NCBI RefSeq assembly: GCF_006346315.1
Contig: NZ_VDMR01000005.1
Coordinates: 55,335 to 119,334 of the forward strand
Direction of reading: 5' to 3'
Length of the DNA: 64,000 nucleotides
DNA from: Nocardioides litoris
GTDB lineage: Bacteria > Actinomycetota > Actinomycetes > Propionibacteriales > Nocardioidaceae
In this document: in pieces, positions 46,943 to 58,917 of the stretch
Numbering within the stretch: the first letter of the stretch is position 1
Layout: every line of letters begins with the position of its first letter
Notes under the pieces: model-generated
Database searches by the model: none
Seen by the model: the letters and a program-made list of their open reading frames with translations, nothing else
What the model was told of the DNA's origin: nothing
Made by a program: the position numbers and the translations under genes

Positions 46943-47359
46943 ATGAGCTCCTTCGGTGACCTGATGGCCGGCCCGCCGCCCACCCACCTGCCCGCGGACC
47001 CCGCGACCGACGCGCTGTCGTCCGGCACCTCGCCGGTCGACGCCGTCCGCGCCTTCCCCGCCTCGCCCGTCGCCTGGGCGGCGCTGGCCTCCGAGGCCGT
47101 GGCCAGCGAGCTCGACCCGGTCACCGTCTACGCCTACGCCCGCGTCGGCTACCACCGCTCCCTCGACCTGCTGCGCCGCAACGGCTGGAAGGGCCACGGC
47201 CCCGTCCCGTGGGAGCACGAGCCCAACCGCGGTTTCCTGGTCTGCCTCTCCCTGCTCGCCAAGGCCGCCCGCGCCATCGGCGAGACCGACGAGTGGGAGC
47301 GCTGCTCGGAGTTCCTGCGCGACTCCAGCCCCACGGCACACGCCGAGCTCCTCGGCTGA
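46943..47359 (+). CDS. DUF3151 family protein
   Basis: 138 residues. GYHRSLDLLRRNGWKGHGPV, then PWEHEPNRGFLVCLSLLAKA and IGETDEWERCSEFLRDSSP are the conserved DUF3151 core, a short helical (TPR-like) domain restricted to actinobacteria. Its location directly after fba is conserved in Mycobacterium. Function unknown; conservation of the neighbourhood hints at a link to central metabolism or to the adjacent purine genes. Confidence 0.88.
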   Translation: MSSFGDLMAGPPPTHLPADPATDALSSGTSPVDAVRAFPASPVAWAALASEAVASELDPVTVYAYARVGYHRSLDLLRRNGWKGHGPVPWEHEPNRGFLVCLSLLAKAARAIGETDEWERCSEFLRDSSPTAHAELLG

Positions 47360-47384
47360 CCCCCGGCGGGCGGGACGGCGGGGC

Positions 47385-47454
47385 ACTTACTGACCGTCGG
47401 GTGCACTACCTGACGGGTACACCCGTCAGGTAGTGCTGCCTACGGTCAGTAAGT
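47385..47454. repeat. Nested perfect hairpin, copy 1
   Basis: Outer stem ACTTACTGACCGT / ACGGTCAGTAAGT (13 bp, perfect), inner stem GCACTACCTGACGGGT / ACCCGTCAGGTAGTGC (16 bp, perfect) with a two-base loop at 47419-47420. It lies between the DUF3151 and AbiEi-like genes. A related copy stands on the other side of the AbiEi-like gene at 48637-48710. Confidence 0.92.
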
Positions 47455-47555
47455 CTGCCCCCGGCCCGGTCACCGCAGCGCCGCGCCGGACCCGTCATCC
47501 ACAGGGGCCGCAACGGAAGGTGTGGGTCGTCGCCGGGCGCGGCAGGGTGCGCGGC

Positions 47556-48593
47556 GTGAACACGCGTCTGAGATCGACGATGGCCGCGCAGGGCGGGCTG
47601 GTCACCCACGCGCAGGTGCTCGAGTCGGGGCTGCGGCCTGCGCAGGCGACCCAGCTGCGCCGGAGCGGTGACCTGGTGCGGCTCGTCCGCGGCGTGTACG
47701 CCGACGGCGAGCTGTGGCGCAGCCTCGACGAGCACGTCGGCCGGCCGCTCCTGCGAGCGCGCGCCGCGCTGATGAGCAAGCAACGCACCTGGGTGATGAG
47801 CCACGACTCGGCGGCCCTCGTCATGGGGATGCCGCTGATCGACGCCCGCAGCAGCGACGCCCACCTGACTCGCCCCGGCTACGGCACCGCCTGGACGCGG
47901 CACGGCATCGCCCACCACTACGCGCCGTACGCCGACCACCAGCTCGTGACCACGAGCCTCGGCGAGCGCCACCTCGACGCTGCGCGCACGGTCGCAGACC
48001 TCGGACGCGAGCACGGAGAGCTGGCCGCGCTCGTGGCAGCCGACTGGGCGCTGCGCCACGGTTCCTCCAAGGCCCGCCTCATCGAGGCCTCCCTCCCGAT
48101 GGCGCACTGGCCGGGCATCTGCGGCGTGCGATCGGCCATCCAGCGCGCAGACCCGCGCGCCGAGAGCGCCGCGGAGAGCCTGGCGCGCGACCTGCTCCAG
48201 GAGATGGGGATCGGTGAGGTCGACCAGCAGTTCCCGATCCTGCCCGGCGGGCGGCTGTACTGGTGCGACCTGCGGGTGGGCAACCACGTCTTCGAGGTCT
48301 TCGGGCGCATCAAGCTCGTGCCGGTCGCGGACGGGGGTGTGGCGACCAGGTCGCCGACCGAGGTCGCGCTGGACGACAAGCGGCGGCAGCGGGCCATCCG
48401 CGACGAGGACCTCGGGCTCTCCGAGATCACCTGGGAGGACTTCTTCGGGCCGGGACGGGCCGCCGCACAGGCGCGGCTCCGCGCGGACTACCTGACGACC
48501 GAGCGACGCTTCGGGCGTGACCTGCACCCGCGCCTGGCCCGCCAGGCCGCCGAGCTGCGCGAGCGGCACGGCCGCCGCGACCGGGAGAGGTGA
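47556..48593 (+). CDS. AbiEi-type antitoxin-like protein with nuclease-like C-terminus
   Basis: 345 residues. The N-terminal AbiEi_4-like winged helix reads LVTHAQVLESGLRPAQATQL with LVRLVRGVYA, the opening of type IV antitoxins. The middle is like other AbiEi domains (WVMSHDSAALVMGMPLID). The C-terminal third (VDQQFPILPGGRLYWCDL, then FEVFGRIK) resembles the DUF559/Vsr PD-(D/E)xK nuclease strand order with Asp, Glu and Lys in place. No AbiEii nucleotidyltransferase toxin gene is adjacent, so it is an orphan. GTG 47556 is preceded by a GGCAGGG stretch. Bracketed by two related hairpins. Confidence 0.75.
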   Translation: MNTRLRSTMAAQGGLVTHAQVLESGLRPAQATQLRRSGDLVRLVRGVYADGELWRSLDEHVGRPLLRARAALMSKQRTWVMSHDSAALVMGMPLIDARSSDAHLTRPGYGTAWTRHGIAHHYAPYADHQLVTTSLGERHLDAARTVADLGREHGELAALVAADWALRHGSSKARLIEASLPMAHWPGICGVRSAIQRADPRAESAAESLARDLLQEMGIGEVDQQFPILPGGRLYWCDLRVGNHVFEVFGRIKLVPVADGGVATRSPTEVALDDKRRQRAIRDEDLGLSEITWEDFFGPGRAAAQARLRADYLTTERRFGRDLHPRLARQAAELRERHGRRDRER

Positions 48594-48636
48594 GCCGGCG
48601 TCGTACGGCGTCGTCGTCTTCGCCCCCGGCGCCGGC

Positions 48637-48710
48637 GCACTTATTGACCGTCCGGAGCACTACCTGACAGGTCTACCCGTCAGCCAGTGCTGTTGACGGT
48701 CAGTAAGTGC
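48637..48710. repeat. Nested hairpin, copy 2
   Basis: Outer stem GCACTTATTGACCGT / ACGGTCAGTAAGTGC (15 bp, one mismatch) and an inner imperfect stem GCACTACCTGACAGGT / ACCCGTCAGCCAGTGC. Its layout is the same as 47385-47454, but the inner arms have drifted. It lies 43 bases after the AbiEi-like stop and ahead of the convergent lysS. Confidence 0.88.
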
Positions 48711-48746
48711 GCTGCCGGCCGGCCTCCGACCCTGCGGCCCGCCCGG

Positions 48747-50450
48747 TCAGGCCCCCGGGGGAGTCCCGCCGAGCAGGTACCGCACCCGGTCGGCGCCGAG
48801 GGCGAGGAAGAGGGTGGGCAGGCGCGGGCCGCGCTCGGCGGCGACGAGGAGCTCGTAGAGCAGGCCGAAGAACGCCTTCTGGTCGGCCTTGACCTCCTCG
48901 GTCGGCGGGTCGTCCAGGCCGAGGCCGCGACCGAGCTTGGGGACGCCGTAGACCAGCGTGGTGATGCCGTCCTGGTCGAGCTCGTCGGGCATCCGGTCGA
49001 GCAGCTGGGCCAGCCACCGCCCCTCGTCCTCCGTCAGGGCGGCGAGGCGGGCCGCGTCGGGCTCGGTGCGGACCGTGGTGCGGTCCTCCTCGGGCTGGTC
49101 GGCCACCCAGGCCAGGGCCCGCGACAGCCGCGGCTCGAGGTCGTCGAGCGACGACAGCGCGAAGCCCGACCCCGCCACGGCGCGCGCCATCAGGTCGGGA
49201 GAGCCCGCGGTCACGTCGGCCACCGACGACAGCAGCCGGAACGGCACCGTCACGGGCGCCGTCGGCAGCGTGCCCACCGCGGCGGTCGAGACCGACCGCT
49301 CCCACGCGAGCGTGGCCACGTCGCGCTTGGTGGCGGCCTTGCGGCCCAGGGCGTCCCACTCGTCGTACAGCCGGACGACCTCGGCGCCGAGGTCGATGGT
49401 GAAGTTCTGGCGCGGCTGGCGCCGCACGTAGAGCCAGCGCAGCATCGGCGGCTCGAGGATCCGCAGCGCGTCGGCCGCCGTCGGCACGCCGCCGCGCGAG
49501 GACGACATCTTGGTCATGCCGGCGACGCCGACGAAGGAGTAGGCGACGAACGACGGCGCCCGCCAGCCGAAGACCGGCGCCACCTCCTGCCCCACGGTGT
49601 ACGACGACCCCGGGGTCGCGTGGTCGTCACCGCCCGGCTCGAAGTGCACCTGCTCGAACGCCCAGCGCATCGGCCAGTCGATCTTCCACACCAGCTTGCC
49701 CTCGTCCTGCGTGGCCAGGTTGGTGACCCCGGTGAAGCCGCACGAGGAGCAGGTGTAGGACAGGTCGGTCGTCTCGTCGTCGTACGCCGTGACCGTGACG
49801 GTGTCGCGGCCGCACTGGCGGCAGTAGGGCTTGTAGGGGAAGCGTCCCAGGTCGAAGCCCGCCGCGGCGCCACCGTCCTCGCGGCCCGCGCCGCCGGCGG
49901 CGTCCTCGTCGTCGGCCCCGGTCGCGGGCGCCTTGGTGCGGAAGCGGGCCAGCACGGCCTCGAGCTCCTCGCGGTGGCGCACGGCGTGCAGCACCTGCTC
50001 GCGGTAGCGGCCGGCGCGGTACATCGAGGTCTGCGAGACCTCCTCCATCTCCACGCCCATCTCGCGCAGCGAGGTGACCAGCGGCTCCTTGTAGTGCTCG
50101 GCCCAGGACTCGTGGCACCCACCCGGGTCGGGCACGTCGCTCAGCGGCCGCCCGATGTGCTCGCTCCACGACGGGTCGACGCCGGCGGGCACCTTGCGGA
50201 AGCGGTCGTAGTCGTCCCAGCTGTGCAGGTGCCGCACGGGCAGCCCGCGCCGGCGTACCTCCTCGGCCACGAAGTGCACGGTGAGGAACTCGCGCAGGTT
50301 GCCCAGGTGCACCGGCCCCGACGGGCTCGCGCCCGAGGCGCAGGTGATGAGCTCCGCGCCCTCGCCGGCCTGCCGGATCGCGGCGTCGGCCGCCCGGGTC
50401 ACCCAGTCGGTCGGGTCGCCGTCGTCGTTCTTGCCCCTGGAGCGTGCCAC
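48747..50450 (-). CDS. lysS: Class I lysyl-tRNA synthetase
   Basis: 567 residues. Class I LysRS (archaeal type), not the usual class II bacterial enzyme. The HIGH-like site is ASGASPSGPVHLGNLREF (about residue 46) and the KMSKS-like loop is MTKMSSSRGGV (about residue 315). A CxxC...CxxC zinc pair (CRQCGRD and CSSCGFTG) lies in the connective domain, and an Asp/Gly/Ala-rich insert occurs near residue 180. It charges tRNA-Lys. Some actinobacteria carry this type alone or alongside class II LysRS; the window cannot say which. The GTG start follows the lipid kinase gene on the same strand by 29 bases. Confidence 0.93.
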   Translation of the reverse strand: MARSRGKNDDGDPTDWVTRAADAAIRQAGEGAELITCASGASPSGPVHLGNLREFLTVHFVAEEVRRRGLPVRHLHSWDDYDRFRKVPAGVDPSWSEHIGRPLSDVPDPGGCHESWAEHYKEPLVTSLREMGVEMEEVSQTSMYRAGRYREQVLHAVRHREELEAVLARFRTKAPATGADDEDAAGGAGREDGGAAAGFDLGRFPYKPYCRQCGRDTVTVTAYDDETTDLSYTCSSCGFTGVTNLATQDEGKLVWKIDWPMRWAFEQVHFEPGGDDHATPGSSYTVGQEVAPVFGWRAPSFVAYSFVGVAGMTKMSSSRGGVPTAADALRILEPPMLRWLYVRRQPRQNFTIDLGAEVVRLYDEWDALGRKAATKRDVATLAWERSVSTAAVGTLPTAPVTVPFRLLSSVADVTAGSPDLMARAVAGSGFALSSLDDLEPRLSRALAWVADQPEEDRTTVRTEPDAARLAALTEDEGRWLAQLLDRMPDELDQDGITTLVYGVPKLGRGLGLDDPPTEEVKADQKAFFGLLYELLVAAERGPRLPTLFLALGADRVRYLLGGTPPGA

Positions 50451-50479
50451 GGGTCCACGCTATCGACCCGCGGGCCGGC

Positions 50480-51394
50480 TCAGGCGGGCAGCACCATCCG
50501 GTACGCCGCCCGGTGCAGCTCCCACGATCGGTGCCGCTCGGGCCCGTCGATCTCGCCGTCGGCGCTGATCCAGAACTCCTCGCCGCTCACCGACACGCGG
50601 GTGCCGCGCAGCACCGCGACCTCCTCGAGCTCGGTGTGCGAGGCCAGGCCGAGCTTGGCGGCGTACACGAGGCGGGCCAGGGGCCCGGTGGCTCGCGAGA
50701 CGAGCACGTCGGCCTTGCCGTCGCCGGGGTCGGCGTCGGGGGTCAGCTCGGCGCCGCCGCCGACCGAGGTGCCGTTGCCGACCGCGACCATGAGCACCTG
50801 CTCGTCGACGTCGACGACCACCTCGCCGTCGACCTCGACCCGCAGCCGCAGCAGCGGCGGGTCGTACGCCGTGAGCGCGGCGCCGATCGGGTAGCCGAGC
50901 TTGCCGAGGTTGACCTTGCCCACCCCGACCTTGCCGAGCCGCTTCTTCCACCGGTCGGCCCGCCGGCTGGCGGCGGCGCCCGCACCGACGTGCACGCTGT
51001 TGACGACCACCTGGCCGGTCTCGTCGACCAGCAGGTCCATGGGTCGCGGCGTGCCGTCGAGCAGCGCCTGCGCGGCCTCGGCCGGATCCAGGGGGAGGTC
51101 GACGCCGCGGGCGAAGTCGTTGCCGGTGCCGAGGGGCAGTAGGCCGAGGTGGTTGCGCCCGAGCTCGTTGCGCTTGTGCAGCGCGGAGACCACGGCGTGC
51201 AGCGAGCCGTCGCCACCGGCCACGACGATGGTCCGCGACCCGGCCCGGTGCAGCACCCCGTCGAGCTCGCCCGGCGACGAGGTGGCCTCGACCTCGACCG
51301 AGGCGTGCGGCCGCAGGACGGCCAGCGCCTCCTCGAGGTGCTCCCGGTCGGACGTGCCGGCCTCGCTGTTGGCGATCACCAGGAGGGGGTCCAC
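50480..51394 (-). CDS. Diacylglycerol/lipid kinase family protein
   Basis: 304 residues. DAGK catalytic domain: VIANSEAGT near the N-terminus, VVAGGDGSLHAVVSAL (nucleotide loop, about residue 60) and LLPLGTGNDFARGVDLP (about residue 88), with a C-terminal beta domain ending in DGEIDGPERHRSWE, which closes the active site. Phosphorylates a lipid such as diacylglycerol, or phosphorylates another diol at the membrane face. GTG 51394 is 6 bases after TACGTT, a leaderless start. It lies upstream of lysS and diverges from purA. Confidence 0.88.
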   Translation of the reverse strand: MDPLLVIANSEAGTSDREHLEEALAVLRPHASVEVEATSSPGELDGVLHRAGSRTIVVAGGDGSLHAVVSALHKRNELGRNHLGLLPLGTGNDFARGVDLPLDPAEAAQALLDGTPRPMDLLVDETGQVVVNSVHVGAGAAASRRADRWKKRLGKVGVGKVNLGKLGYPIGAALTAYDPPLLRLRVEVDGEVVVDVDEQVLMVAVGNGTSVGGGAELTPDADPGDGKADVLVSRATGPLARLVYAAKLGLASHTELEEVAVLRGTRVSVSGEEFWISADGEIDGPERHRSWELHRAAYRMVLPA

Positions 51395-51449
51395 CCGTGC
51401 AACGTAGCCGACACCCTCCCGGCTGTTCTTGGTAGCGTGTCGTCGCAAG

Positions 51450-51474
51450 GGCCCCGGACGCTGTTGCCGGGGCC
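51450..51474 (+). promoter_or_regulatory. Hairpin in the purA leader
   Basis: GGCCCCGG / CCGGGGCC, 8-bp stem with a 9-base loop (51458-51466), followed by TTCGTCCGTTTTC. TAGCGT at 51433-51438 is a plausible purA -10, which would put the hairpin at the very 5' end of a leader of about 68 bases. It could attenuate transcription or protect the message. Confidence 0.5.
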
Positions 51475-51512
51475 TTCGTCCGTTTTCTCCAGGGAACTTC
51501 GAGGAGCAGTGC

Positions 51513-52796
<1,284 letters not shown>

Positions 52797-52829
52797 CCGT
52801 CCCGGCGGGCCCGGGACGGCCAGGACGGG

Positions 52830-55186
<2,357 letters not shown>

Positions 55187-55193
<7 letters not shown>

Positions 55194-57454
55194 CTGGTCT
55201 CCTCCAGGATCTCGAGCCTGCCGGTCTCGTCGTCGGGTTCGAGGGACTGTCCCCAGGCCAGCCAGCGGCTGGCGACGAACCTCTGGCCGTCGGAGACCGC
55301 GACGATCGCGCGCCCCTTGTTGCCGGGTTGCACCAGGCCCACCGACACCAGGTCCTCGCGCCGGTCGCCGTTGACGTCGACGGCGGCCAGGTCGGAGCCC
55401 AGCGAGGTGGCCGGGTCGTAGCGGATGGTGCCCAGCCCGGCGCGGGTCGTCATCACCCCGTCGGTGAGGTCCAGCGCCGAGATGGTGATGAACCGGGAGT
55501 CCTGGTCGCCGATGACGACCTCCTCGAGCCCGTCGCCGTCGATGTCGCCGGTCAGCACCGACCCGCTGCCGCCGGACAGGGAGGCCTCGCCGACCACCGG
55601 GTCGCCGAACCCGCCCGCCCCGTCGCCCGGCCGGACCGTCACGGTGAGCGGGGTGACCGAGTCGGAGTCACCGAGGCGGACGCTGACGAGGTCGACCCGG
55701 CCGTCGTCGTCGAGCTGGCCGTGGGCGAAGGCGACCTCGCCCTCGACCGTGACCGGGTCGCTGGGCTCGCCGAACGTGGACCCGTCGAAGAGCTGGGTGG
55801 TGATCTCGACCGTGCCGGTGTCGTCGTCGACGAGGCTGCGGACCACGAGGTCGTCGAGCCCGTCGCCGTCGACGTCGTCGAGGCCGTCGCGCACGTCGAG
55901 GGGGCGCCCGCGACCCGGCAGGGTGGCCTCGACGGTGCCACCCCCGCTCAGGGTCCCGGTCACCGAGACGTCGGCCCCCTTGTCGGGCTGCTCGAACCGG
56001 AGGACGTCGGTGGTGCCGTCGTCGTCGAGCTGCCCGGCCAGCCGCCAGAAGCGGGTGAACCGGCTCGTCTCCTGCAGCGGCTGCGTCTGCGGGTCGACGA
56101 ACCGGTCGGTGCCGTTGGAGCGCCAGGTGGTGGTCTGCTGGTCGCCCGTGGCCGGCTGCACGTCGAGGCTCAGGTCGCCGAACCCGTCGCCGTCGAGGTC
56201 ACCGGCGATCGGCCCGTCCGCCGTCACCGGCGGCGCGCCCGCGGACGAGGGCGGCGGCGACGGGACACCGTCGCTCCCGCCGACCGTCGTGGGCGTCGTC
56301 GGGCCCGGGTCGGGATCGTCCCCGCCCCCGCGTGCGACGACCGCCACCGCCGTGCCGCCCCCGACGAGCACCAGCGCGGCGACACCGGCCACGAGCGCCG
56401 TACGGCGGCGGCGGGGGCTGCTCGCCCCGCCGGAGCCACCCGGGCCGGCGGGGGCGCCGTACGGCGGCGGCGGCATGCCCGGGGTGGGCGTCGGGGTCGG
56501 GGTGGGGGTCGGGGTCGGCGGGCGCAGCGGCGGCGGCCCGGGGACCGGCGTGGGCAGGAGCTCGAGGGTGCCGGGCTCGCCGGCGGGCACGGCCGGGGCG
56601 GCCGCGTCGCCCCCGGGGCGACCCGCGGCGTCGAGCAGGTCGCGGCGCAGGGCGTCGGCGTCGGGGTGCCGCTCGGCGGGGTCCTTGGCCATCGCGCGCC
56701 GCAGCACGACGTTGACGGCCTCGGCCGCGGGCGAGACGGCCGGGAGCTGGCGCACCGCGGCCCGCTGGTGGGCGACCGCGATCTGCACGTCGGTGCCGCG
56801 GTAGGGCGGCAGGCCGGTGAGCGCGGCCCAGAGCAGGCAGCCCACGGCGTACACGTCGGAGGCGGGGGAGGCCGGTGCCCCGCGCCCGCACTCCGGCGAG
56901 AGGTAGCTCCAGGTGCCGGCGACGGCGCCGGCCTGGGTCAGCCCGTCGGTGGCGGTGCGGGCGATGCCGAAGTCGCACAGGTAGACGTGCAGGTCGTCGC
57001 CCGGGTCGTCGCGCTCGCGGACCAGCACGTTGGTGGGCTTGACGTCGCGGTGGACGACACCGACCCGGTGGGCGTCGTGCAGGGCGTCGGCGACCTGCGC
57101 GCACATGCGCAGCGCGTCGTCGAGGGGCAGCGGGCCGGAGCGGTGGAGCAGGGTGCCGAGGTCACCGCCGCCGACGTACTGGGTGGCGATGTAGGGGCAC
57201 TCGGCGTGGGTGCCGTAGTCGTAGATCGCGATGACGTGGGGTGAGTCGAGCCGGGCCAGCACCGCGGCCTCGCGCTCGAACCGCAGCCGGAACTCCTCGG
57301 TGCCGCCGAGGCTCGCCGAGATCACCTTGAGCGCCACCCGGCGGCCGAGCACGGTGTCGGTGGCGCCGAGCACGACCCCCATGCCGCCGCGGCCGATCTC
57401 GTCGGTGACGGCGTAGCGACCGAACTGGTCGCCGACGGTGGGCAGGCTGAGCAC
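55187..57454 (-). CDS. Paralogous Ser/Thr kinase with FG-GAP/VCBS sensor
   Basis: 755 residues, same plan as the downstream kinase. Kinase domain (residues 12-265): YAVTDEIGRGGMGVVLGATD, RVALKVIS, HRDVKPTNVLV and DFGIARTATD. A Pro/Thr linker (TPTPTPTP) precedes one TM helix (ALVAGVAALVLVGGGTAVAV, near residue 350). The outer propeller has DLDGDGFGDL, QLDDDGTTDV, DVDGDGLDDL, QLDDDGRVDL, DIDGDGLEEV and DVNGDRREDL. GTG 57454 has GAAGGA upstream. The two kinases are translationally coupled (ATGGTGA) and clearly arose by tandem duplication. They separate purA from purD. Confidence 0.9.
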
Positions 57455-57552
57455 GTGGGGGTCCTTCCCGGATCGGGCTGGGTCAATCGCGGCCCCAGGA
57501 TGTCAGCCCGCGGGCCTCCGGCGCGGGACCCGGCCCACTAGGGTGCTGGCGC

Positions 57553-58803
57553 GTGAGGACTCTCGTCATCGGCGGTGGCGGCCGCGAGCACGCCCTGGCC
57601 CGGGCCCTGTCCCTCGACCCCGGCGTCAGCGAGGTGCACGCAGCCCCCGGCAACCCCGGCATCGCCTCCGTGGCCACCCTGCACGACGTCGACCCGCTCG
57701 ACGGCGAGGCCGTCGCGGCGCTGGCCCTGGCCATCGGCGCCGACCTGGTCGTGGTCGGCCCGGAGGCGCCGCTCGTCGCGGGCGTCGCCGACGTGGTCGC
57801 CGCCCGGGGCGTCGCGGTCTTCGGTCCCACGGCGGGCGCCGCCCGGCTCGAGGGCTCCAAGGCCTTCGCCAAGGACGTGATGAACGCCGCCGGCGTGCCC
57901 ACGGCCGCCGCCCGCGTGTGCACCACGCCCGAGGAGGTCGCCGCGGCGCTCGACGAGCTCGGGGCGCCGTACGTCGTCAAGGACGACGGCCTGGCCGCGG
58001 GCAAGGGCGTGGTGGTCACCGAGTCGCGCGAGGAGGCCGTCGCGCACGCCGCCGGGTGCCAGCGGGTCGTGGTCGAGGAGTTCCTCGACGGGCCCGAGGT
58101 GTCGCTGTTCGCGGTGTGCGGGTGGAGCGAGGCCGACGGCTGCACGGTCCACCCGCTGCAGCCCGCCCAGGACTTCAAGCGCGCCGGCGACGGCGACGTC
58201 GGCCCCAACACCGGCGGCATGGGCGCCTACACGCCGCTGCCGTGGGCGCCACCCGGCCTCGTGGACGAGGTGCTGCGCGACGTGCTGCGGCCCACCGTCG
58301 AGGAGCTCGCCCGCCGTGGCACGCCGTTCACCGGGCTGCTGTACGCCGGCCTCGCGCTCACCTCGCATGGGGTGCGGGTCGTGGAGTTCAACGCCCGCTT
58401 CGGCGACCCCGAGACCCAGCCCCTGCTCGCCCTGCTCGAGTCGCCGCTCTCGCCGCTGCTCATGGGCGCGGCCACCGGCACCCTCGCCCAGGTGCCGCCG
58501 CCGGTCTTCCGTCCCGGCGCCGCGGTCGGCGTCGTGCTGGCCTCGGCCGGCTACCCCGCCACCTCGTCCTCGGGCGACGTCATCACCGGCACCGAGGCCG
58601 CCGAGGCGCTCGACCGGGTCCACGTCGTCCACGCCGGCACCGCCCTCGCGGGCGGCGAGCTGGTCACCGCCGGTGGCCGGGTGCTCGCCGTCGTCGGCAC
58701 CGGCTCCTCCGTCGCCGACGCCCGCGCGGCGGCGTACGACGGCGTCGAGCGCATCTCCTTCCCCGGCGCCCAGCACCGCACCGACATCGCCGCCGGGGTC
58801 TGA
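57553..58803 (+). CDS. purD: Phosphoribosylamine-glycine ligase
   Basis: 416 residues. Joins phosphoribosylamine and glycine with ATP, the second step of purine synthesis. ATP-grasp enzyme: GGGGREHALA at the N-terminus, KAFAKDVMNAAGVPTA, YVVKDDGLAAGKGVVV (nucleotide loop), FKRAGDGDVGPNTGGMGAY (about residue 210) and EFNARFGDPETQPLL (metal and phosphate contacts). GTG 57553 is 8 bases after TAGGGT, a leaderless start. Divergent from the kinase pair. Confidence 0.96.
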   Translation: MRTLVIGGGGREHALARALSLDPGVSEVHAAPGNPGIASVATLHDVDPLDGEAVAALALAIGADLVVVGPEAPLVAGVADVVAARGVAVFGPTAGAARLEGSKAFAKDVMNAAGVPTAAARVCTTPEEVAAALDELGAPYVVKDDGLAAGKGVVVTESREEAVAHAAGCQRVVVEEFLDGPEVSLFAVCGWSEADGCTVHPLQPAQDFKRAGDGDVGPNTGGMGAYTPLPWAPPGLVDEVLRDVLRPTVEELARRGTPFTGLLYAGLALTSHGVRVVEFNARFGDPETQPLLALLESPLSPLLMGAATGTLAQVPPPVFRPGAAVGVVLASAGYPATSSSGDVITGTEAAEALDRVHVVHAGTALAGGELVTAGGRVLAVVGTGSSVADARAAAYDGVERISFPGAQHRTDIAAGV

Positions 58804-58831
58804 ACCCACCCGCCCCACCGGCCCCTCGGGT

Positions 58832-58898
58832 GGGGTAGTCCCTGACGATGTCGTCGTCGATCTGGTGATCTGCGGACCATTTCGTCAGGGACTACCCC
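58832..58898. repeat. 17-bp perfect inverted repeat between purD and purB
   Basis: GGGGTAGTCCCTGACGA (58832-58848) and TCGTCAGGGACTACCCC (58882-58898) with a 33-base loop. The right arm ends 20 bases before the purB start. It could be a purD terminator, an operator, or a dispersed repeat. Confidence 0.85.
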
Positions 58899-58917
58899 GG
58901 CTGGGAGGATGCGGGGC

